Below the pieces are notes generated by a model that saw only the letters and a program-made list of their open reading frames with translations, had not been told where the DNA came from and did not search any database. The translations under genes were made by a program, and so were the position numbers. A DNA stretch of 32,586 nucleotides. Source: Alphaproteobacteria bacterium (GTDB lineage: Bacteria; Pseudomonadota; Alphaproteobacteria; SHVW01). Position 1 is the first letter of the stretch. Each line of letters opens with the position of its first letter. This document shows positions 27,596-32,586 of the stretch, piece by piece. The stretch is taken from assembly GCA_009694085.1 (NCBI GenBank), contig SHVW01000021.1:1-32586 (forward strand), given 5' to 3'.

Positions 27596-28516
27596 ATGTC
27601 CGACACAATCTACTCCGGCGTATTTCCCATCGCCCCTACGCCCTTCACCGGCTCGGGCGATCTCGATCTCGACGGTCAGCGTCGCGTGCTCGACTGCATG
27701 ATCGATCAGGGCGTGGACGGCATCTGCATCCTGGCCAATTACTCCGAGCAGTTCTTGCTGTCGGACGAGGAGCGCAACACGCTGCTCGATCTGTGCCTGG
27801 CCCATGTGGCGGGCCGGGTGCCCGTGATCGTCACCGTCAGTCATTTCAGCACCCGTATCGCCGCGGCACGGGCGAAGCGGGCGAAGGATGCCGGCGCCAA
27901 AATGCTGATGATGATGCCGCCTTATCACGGTGCGTCCCTGCGGGCGGCGGAGCAGGCGATCTTCGAGCATTTCCAGGCCGTCGCCGAGGCAGCGCAGGCT
28001 CCGATCATGGTGCAGGACGCGCCGCTCAGCGGCACCAGCCTGTCCGTGTCGTTCCTGGCGCGGCTGGCGCGCGCGGTGCCGCTGGTCGCCTATTTCAAGA
28101 TCGAGGTCGCCGGCACCGCCAACAAACTCAGGGCCCTGATCGAAGCGGGCGGTAAGGCTATTGCCGGCCCGTTCGACGGCGAAGAATCGATCACCCTGAT
28201 GGCCGATCTGGATGCGGGTGCCACCGGCACCATGCCGAGCGCCATGTTTCCCGACCTGATCAAGCCGGTGATCCAGCTCCATCGCGCGGGCAAGCGCGGG
28301 GATGCGGCTGCCGCCTTCGCGCGCATTCTTCCGCTGATCAACTACGAAAACAAGCAATGCGGCTTGCAGGGGACCAAGATCGTGATGGCCGAGGGCGGCG
28401 TAATCAAAAGCGACGCGGTGCGCCATCCGCTCGAACCCCTGCACCCCGCGATCCGGGCCGGGTTGCTGGAGTTGTGTCGCGGTCTTAACCCGCTTGCCCT
28501 GCGCTGGGGAAAATAA
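27596..28516 (+). CDS. 2-keto-3-deoxy-L-arabinonate dehydratase-like (DapA/NAL family)
   Basis: The 306-residue TIM-barrel aldolase-family protein uses a Schiff-base lysine, K168 in VAYFKIEVAG. It lacks the YNxP of DHDPS and NAL and has IMVQDAPLSGT instead. It closely follows the Azospirillum L-2-keto-3-deoxyarabonate dehydratase as I remember it: GVFPIAPTPF, DGICILANYSEQF, GPFDGEESITLMADL, GATGTM, and the C-terminal EGGVIKSDAVRHP and LNPLALRW. The enzyme dehydrates 2-keto-3-deoxypentonate to alpha-ketoglutarate semialdehyde. I chose ATG 27596, preceded by aggag (27584-27588). The frame runs open further upstream without family resemblance. The stop is 4 bp from the convergent cinA-like stop. 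Confidence 0.85.
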   Translation: MSDTIYSGVFPIAPTPFTGSGDLDLDGQRRVLDCMIDQGVDGICILANYSEQFLLSDEERNTLLDLCLAHVAGRVPVIVTVSHFSTRIAAARAKRAKDAGAKMLMMMPPYHGASLRAAEQAIFEHFQAVAEAAQAPIMVQDAPLSGTSLSVSFLARLARAVPLVAYFKIEVAGTANKLRALIEAGGKAIAGPFDGEESITLMADLDAGATGTMPSAMFPDLIKPVIQLHRAGKRGDAAAAFARILPLINYENKQCGLQGTKIVMAEGGVIKSDAVRHPLEPLHPAIRAGLLELCRGLNPLALRWGK

Positions 28517-28520
28517 GAAT

Positions 28521-29792
28521 TCAGCGCTTCTCGAAGTCGATCTGCTCGTCCACGGGCAAGCCCAGCAAGTGACGGCGTAGGCAATCCAAACCAAGCTCGG
28601 TGGCGCCGCGACGCACCCAGTCGCGCCCGCCGAGCATGCGCGCCTGTCGGACCACACTGGCCTTGGCGTCGGCGATACCGATACAGATCGTGCCGCCGAA
28701 TTCCAGCCGATCCGCGCCTTCGTCCAGATTGACCAGGACCGCGAGCCCGTGGCTGGCGCCGCTGTTCGAGCGCAACGCGGCGGCGACCTTGGCTGCCAGA
28801 GCGCCTGAGACGCCGCTTGCTACCGCATCGGTGTCGAGCCCAACCGCCGCGCAGAGCTGTGCCGGATCGCGGGCGACGACGCCGCGCCGGAATAGAAGCT
28901 CCGCTCCGTCCAGGGAGGCGAGCCGGCTGGCGATGCTGCCGCCCGTGAAGGTCTCGGCAATGGCAAGCGTGCCGCTCTGCGCGCGCAGCGCCGCCAGAAT
29001 GACGCCTTCGAGGGTCCGGTCGTCCTCGGCGACGATGAAATTGCCGAGGCGGCGGCGCAGTTCGGCCTCGATGGGCGCGAGGCTACGCTCGAGGTCCGCG
29101 GCGTTCGTGCCGCGCGCCATCAACTTGGTCTCGAGCTGGGGATAATGGGCCTGGAAGCCGAGCTTGACCTCGCTGCCGGGCGCCAGCGCTTCGATGCCGG
29201 CCAGCACCTGATCCGCGCGCGACTCGCCGATGCCGAAGGAGTGAAAGCGCTTGAGCCGCGTGACGCCCTGCACGCCGCCCAGCGCGAGCAGGCTGGGGAT
29301 CAGTTGTTCGTCCAGCATGCGGCGCATTTCGCGCGGCACGCCGGGCGTAAAATAGAAACGCGCGCGACCGATGGTCAGCGAAAACCCGCAGGCCGTGCCG
29401 ATGGGGTTGTCGATCATGTTGGCACCGGCGGGCAGCATGGCCTGCTTGCGATTGGTCGCCGGCATCACCCGGCCGCGCCGGCCATAATATTCCTCCATGC
29501 GCGCGAGCCAGCCCGCGTTCAGGACCAGCTCGACCCCGGCGGCGGCTGCTGCGACCTCCTGAGACAGGTCGTCGACGGTGGGCCCGAGGCCGCCATTGAC
29601 GATGACGGCGTCGGCGCGCGCGGCCGCCTGCCGGAACGCTGCCAGCAGGCTGTCGCGATCGTCCCCCACCGTGGTGCCCCAATAGGCGGTCAGGCCGGCC
29701 TCGCCAAGACGCTGGGCGATATGGCTGTAATTGGTGTTGATCGTCTTGCCCGTCAGGATCTCGTCGCCGGTGCAGAGAATCTCGATGCGCAT
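28521..29792 (-). CDS. CinA-like protein with MoCF domain and degenerate PncC domain
   Basis: The 423-residue protein has the two-domain CinA layout. The N-terminal MoCF domain (about 1-170) shows TGDEILTGKTINTNYSHIAQ, VNGGLGPTVDDLSQE, and YFTPGVPREMRRML. In CinA this domain is linked to ADP-ribose or nucleotide pyrophosphatase activity. The C-terminal domain (about 258-415) matches PncC, the NMN deamidase, but its catalytic region is altered: AETFTGG (279-285) has Thr where the family has Ser, the usual downstream Lys is missing around 307-315, and the TGIAGP loop is replaced by LVNLDEG near 353-359. The deamidase is therefore probably inactive. E. coli YfaY is a known CinA with a non-functional PncC part. 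Confidence 0.85.
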   Translation of the reverse strand: MRIEILCTGDEILTGKTINTNYSHIAQRLGEAGLTAYWGTTVGDDRDSLLAAFRQAAARADAVIVNGGLGPTVDDLSQEVAAAAAGVELVLNAGWLARMEEYYGRRGRVMPATNRKQAMLPAGANMIDNPIGTACGFSLTIGRARFYFTPGVPREMRRMLDEQLIPSLLALGGVQGVTRLKRFHSFGIGESRADQVLAGIEALAPGSEVKLGFQAHYPQLETKLMARGTNAADLERSLAPIEAELRRRLGNFIVAEDDRTLEGVILAALRAQSGTLAIAETFTGGSIASRLASLDGAELLFRRGVVARDPAQLCAAVGLDTDAVASGVSGALAAKVAAALRSNSGASHGLAVLVNLDEGADRLEFGGTICIGIADAKASVVRQARMLGGRDWVRRGATELGLDCLRRHLLGLPVDEQIDFEKR

Positions 29793-29964
29793 ATGTCACC
29801 CTCATGCCGATGGGACCGGCCCGAACGGAGTTATCCCGGCCGGGGCAAGCGGGCAAGGACATTTCCCGCCGGTTCCTCCGTTTATTTCAACCATGGCAAT
29901 CGCCGGGAAAATTGAGCTAACCTGACCGCCACGCGATGTCAGGACGATCCGACGGAATGGCCCC
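29793..29964. promoter_or_regulatory. Divergent intergenic region between cinA-like and Rieske genes
   Basis: This 172-bp gap lies between two divergent starts and should carry promoters both ways. An AT-richer patch around 29878-29922 is the likeliest core. I see no convincing consensus boxes or strong palindrome. Confidence 0.35.
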
Positions 29965-31110
29965 ATGACCCACCCGACCGACCTGTTCGATCCCGCTCAC
30001 TATGCCAGGGCGCGCCTACCGACGCTCCAGGCCGAGACCTTGCCGCCCTGGTGCTATACCTCTCAGGCGTTTTATGATCGCGAGGTCGAACGCATCTTTC
30101 GCCGGAGTTGGAATTTCATCGGCCGCGCCGACGAGGTGCCGAAACCGGGCGATTACTTCACCATCGATCTCGTCGGCGAGTCGATCGTCGTGCTCCGCGA
30201 CCAGGGGGGCCAGGTGCGCGCCTTCCACAACATTTGCCGGCATCGCGGTACCCGTTTGCTGGATGGCGCCGGTAATCGAGCGGCGATCTCCTGCCCCTAT
30301 CACGCCTGGACTTACGCGCTCGACGGTAAGTTGTTCGGCTCGGCGGGCATGGAGAAGACCGAGAGTTTCGACCGCGCCGATTTCGGCCTGCTGCCGGTAC
30401 GGCTGGAAAGCTGGGCCGGTTTCCTGTTCGCCTGCTTCGATCCCCAAGCCCCCGATCTGGCTACTTATCTGGGCGATCTGCCCCAGCGCTTCCAAGCCTA
30501 TAGTTTCGACGACATGGTCTGCGTGCGGCGCAAAACCTACGACCTCGCCTGCAATTGGAAGGTCTATCTGGAAAACGCGATGGAGGAATACCACACGCCG
30601 ACCGTCCATCGGAAATCGATCGGCTCGCAAAAGACCACGCTGATCGACGATGCCGTGGGCGCCTGGGACGCCATCTTCATGCCGGCGCCGCGCACCATCG
30701 CCGTGCTGGCCGAAGACAGCGCCGCCGCCTTCCCCGAAATCGCCGGGCTGTACGGCCGGCCGGCGGAAGGAACCTATTTCACGGCGATCTATCCCAGTAC
30801 CTTCTTCGCCACCACCCAGGACTGCATGTGGTGGCTCCAGCAATTGCCGCGCGGGCCGGGACGAACGGAGATCGTGATCGGTTCGTGCTTTCCGCGCACC
30901 ACCGCGGCGCGGCCCGATTTTCGGGCCAATGTGGAAAAATACTACAAGCGCTGGGACAAATCGCTGCCCGAGGACAATTTGATCTCCGAGCGCCAGCAAG
31001 CCGGCCTGGCCTCGGCTTATGGCCGGCCCGGGCGTCTGTCCTGGCAAGAACCGGTCGTTCACCGCATTGCGAATTGGGTGTTGGACCGGGTGTTGAATGA
31101 CCATAAGTGA
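29965..31110 (+). CDS. Rieske non-heme iron oxygenase, catalytic (alpha) subunit
   Basis: The 381-residue protein is an aromatic-ring-hydroxylating-type oxygenase. The Rieske [2Fe-2S] motif is C91-x-H93 ... C110-x2-H113. The mononuclear iron site is in NWKVYLENAMEEYHTPTVH: H210 and H215, with a third ligand probably D337 in PEDNLISERQQAGL. The acid that bridges the two centres between subunits is Glu207, as in the carnitine oxygenase CntA, whereas most ring hydroxylases have Asp. No beta subunit, ferredoxin or reductase gene is in the window, so electrons must come from elsewhere. Demethylation or hydroxylation of a non-aromatic or quaternary-amine substrate is possible but unproven. It is followed by a D-2-hydroxyacid dehydrogenase 16 bp downstream. 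Confidence 0.87.
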   Translation: MTHPTDLFDPAHYARARLPTLQAETLPPWCYTSQAFYDREVERIFRRSWNFIGRADEVPKPGDYFTIDLVGESIVVLRDQGGQVRAFHNICRHRGTRLLDGAGNRAAISCPYHAWTYALDGKLFGSAGMEKTESFDRADFGLLPVRLESWAGFLFACFDPQAPDLATYLGDLPQRFQAYSFDDMVCVRRKTYDLACNWKVYLENAMEEYHTPTVHRKSIGSQKTTLIDDAVGAWDAIFMPAPRTIAVLAEDSAAAFPEIAGLYGRPAEGTYFTAIYPSTFFATTQDCMWWLQQLPRGPGRTEIVIGSCFPRTTAARPDFRANVEKYYKRWDKSLPEDNLISERQQAGLASAYGRPGRLSWQEPVVHRIANWVLDRVLNDHK

Positions 31111-31126
31111 GAAGGCGAGGGGGGAT

Positions 31127-32134
31127 ATGAAAAGTCGGAAACCGGCGGTCGCGCCCGTTCATCTGCATGTCGAGAACTATCGCGGCATCGGCCCGGTCTT
31201 CGAGGCGTCTAAAGCACGCGTCGCGGCGGCGTTGAAACGCCATCCTGCGCTCAAGGGCAAGGTCAAAATTACGGTCGGCTATGACGGCGAGATGTTGGAG
31301 CGTGCGCTCAAGACGGCCGATGTCCTGTTCGGCTGGAGCTTCGACCGCAGCAATCTGGCCCAGCGCGCGCCGCGCCTGAAATGGGTTCACGCCCATGGCG
31401 CCGGAGTCAGCCATCTGATGCCGCTGGATTGGCTGCCGCCGGGCGCGGTGTTGACCAACAGCCGGGGCGTGCACGGTCCGCGCGCCGACGAATATGCCGT
31501 CATGGCGCTGCTTATGCTCAACAACCGCGTGCCCGAGATGGCGACCAACCAGCGCGTCGCGCGCTGGGAGCAATGCTTCAACACCGGCATTGCCGGCAAA
31601 ACCGTGCTGATCGTCGGTGTCGGTCATGTCGGCGCCGGACTCGCCGTCTGGGCCAAACGCTTCGGCCTACACGTGATCGGCATCCGCCGCACCGGCCGGC
31701 CCCATCGATCGGTCCATGAGATGCACAAGCCCGGGGCGCTCCGGCGCCTGCTGCCACGCGTCGATTTCGTGTTGATGACGGCGCCGCTGACCGCCGAAAC
31801 CCACCATATGTTGGGCGCGGCCGAACTCGCCTTGCTGAAGAAAGGGGCGGGCGTGATCAATTACAGCCGGGCCAATACGATCGACTATGACGCGTTGCGC
31901 GCGCGCCTCGACCGGCGCGAGATCAGCGCCGTGCTCGACGTCTACGACCCCGAGCCCCTGCCGAGCGACTCGCCGCTGTGGCAAACGCCGAACCTGATCA
32001 TGACCACCCATTCCTCGTCCGACGACACGGAAGCCTACACGCCGCGCACCCTCGACCTGGTCATGCGCAACATGGCGCGCTTCATCGCGGGCAAGCCCTT
32101 GACGAACCGGGTTGATCCGAAATTGCAGTATTGA
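31127..32134 (+). CDS. D-2-hydroxyacid dehydrogenase (NAD-dependent)
   Basis: The protein belongs to the D-isomer-specific 2-hydroxyacid dehydrogenases. The Rossmann motif is VLIVGVGHVGAGLAVWAKRFG. The catalytic residues sit in INYSRANTIDYDAL (Arg), LDVYDPEPLP (Glu) and IMTTHSSS (His). The substrate loop is WVHAHGAGVSHL. It should reduce a 2-keto acid or oxidise the D-2-hydroxy acid. The ATG at 31127 (335 residues) has an excellent ribosome binding site (gagggggga at 31117-31125). An upstream in-frame ATG at 31097 would overlap the Rieske gene by 14 nt and add ten residues. The tight spacing implies one operon and a shared catabolic route. Confidence 0.88.
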   Translation: MKSRKPAVAPVHLHVENYRGIGPVFEASKARVAAALKRHPALKGKVKITVGYDGEMLERALKTADVLFGWSFDRSNLAQRAPRLKWVHAHGAGVSHLMPLDWLPPGAVLTNSRGVHGPRADEYAVMALLMLNNRVPEMATNQRVARWEQCFNTGIAGKTVLIVGVGHVGAGLAVWAKRFGLHVIGIRRTGRPHRSVHEMHKPGALRRLLPRVDFVLMTAPLTAETHHMLGAAELALLKKGAGVINYSRANTIDYDALRARLDRREISAVLDVYDPEPLPSDSPLWQTPNLIMTTHSSSDDTEAYTPRTLDLVMRNMARFIAGKPLTNRVDPKLQY

Positions 32135-32150
32135 GGCGTCGGCGCGGCTC

Positions 32151-32402
32151 TTAGCGTCCGGGCTCATCGAAAGTGGGCACCGAGCGTAGCCATTGGGCCC
32201 GCTCGTCGGCTCGCCGGTGGGCGCGGTCCAGGCGCTGCTCCAGAACGCAGACGCCATGGGCTTCCGTGCCCTTGTCATGGCCACGGGCAATACACCAGGC
32301 ATGATCGGCCTCGGCGTCGCTGGCACCGGTGGTCAAGGCCCGTTCCTTATAGGCCTCACAGGCGGCGAGCAGGAGAAGGGCGGTGAGGAATATTGTACGC
32401 AT
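32151..32402 (-). CDS. Small putative lipoprotein, unknown function
   Basis: The 83-residue product starts MRTIFLTALLLLAAC: a short charged n-region, a hydrophobic core and a lipobox (LAAC) with Cys15 as the lipidation site. The mature part is hydrophilic, rich in Ala, Asp, Glu and Arg, and has two more Cys (37 and 52) that could form a disulfide. No domain is recognised. It converges on the dehydrogenase gene with a 16-bp gap. Upstream, aagaga may serve as ribosome binding site. Confidence 0.65.
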   Translation of the reverse strand: MRTIFLTALLLLAACEAYKERALTTGASDAEADHAWCIARGHDKGTEAHGVCVLEQRLDRAHRRADERAQWLRSVPTFDEPGR

Positions 32403-32519
32403 GTCTCTTCATCGCACCCTGGCCGCTCGCCGCCTTGAGGCAAATCAACTGCGGACGCGGCGAAACCGCCTGTATAGGATGGCGGCCATCTGCAAGGCAC
32501 GACGACGGAGAGACCCGGC

Positions 32520-32586
32520 ATGGCCCCATCCCTGCACGGCGCGACCAAGGCGGCCCAGGCCTTGGGCCGCATCCACGAACCCCATG
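32520..32586 (+). CDS. Start of an unidentified gene, cut by the window edge
   Basis: ATG at 32520 follows ggagaga (about 32506-32512) and stays open to the window end: MAPSLHGATKAAQALGRIHE and onward. Only 22 codons are visible. It is divergent from the lipoprotein gene. The product cannot be named. Confidence 0.4.
   Translation, partial: MAPSLHGATKAAQALGRIHEPH

Noticed and set aside
32193-32438. 81-codon + strand ORF over the lipoprotein gene
   Set aside because: The opposite strand gives a clean lipoprotein signal peptide. This frame is Gly-rich with no features.

Overview
This window looks like chromosomal DNA from an alphaproteobacterium, probably near the Rhodospirillales. The order is a tentative inference. 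The base composition is strongly GC-rich, and the order serB<>miaA-ilvB-ilvN-ilvC followed by leuA and mreBCD-mrdA-rodA is what I would expect of that group. No insertion sequence, phage gene, integrase or CRISPR array is visible. The window is cut at both ends: a methyltransferase lacks its start, and a possible + strand gene has only its first 22 codons.

Layout. (1) 1-2761: the tail of a SAM methyltransferase, an LplT-like MFS lysophospholipid transporter, and a convergent CitE-like lyase that is translationally coupled to serB. (2) 2758-8176: divergent serB and miaA, then ilvB, ilvN and ilvC for branched-chain amino acid synthesis. (3) 8334-13424: a tight three-gene membrane/glycan operon (a 996-residue polytopic protein of unknown function, an LPTM/UPF0104 flippase-like protein, a family 9 glycosyltransferase) lying between ilvC and leuA. 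(4) 13425-13824: a 400-bp structured leader with two tiny ORFs preceded by good ribosome binding sites, then leuA. (5) 15504-21059: the rod-shape and elongasome cluster mreB, mreC, mreD, mrdA (PBP2), rodA, closed by tRNA-Lys(CUU). (6) 21335-28516: a sugar-oxidation locus with a XylB-like SDR dehydrogenase, an aldose 1-epimerase, an AfuABC/FbpABC-type ABC transporter, a decayed inositol-monophosphatase pseudogene, and a DapA-family 2-keto-3-deoxypentonate dehydratase. (7) 28521-32586: a CinA-like protein with a degenerate deamidase domain, a Rieske oxygenase paired with a D-2-hydroxyacid dehydrogenase, a small lipoprotein, and the start of a further gene.

How the genes work together. Regions 2 and 4 make valine, isoleucine and leucine. 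Region 5 builds and steers lateral cell-wall synthesis: MreBCD scaffolds the RodA glycosyltransferase and PBP2 transpeptidase. Region 6 fits part of a Weimberg-like pathway (aldopentose to lactone to pentonate to 2-keto-3-deoxypentonate to alpha-ketoglutarate semialdehyde); the lactonase, first dehydratase and semialdehyde dehydrogenase are not in this window.

Most of the window is ordinary. The points most worth a second look are the pseudogene at 27045-27397, in which both ends of the former protein can still be read; the leuA leader; the uncharacterised 996-residue protein and its operon; the solute-binding protein that lacks the iron ligands of its family; and the CinA with a disabled PncC domain. 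Comparisons to named homologues are from memory, with no database search.
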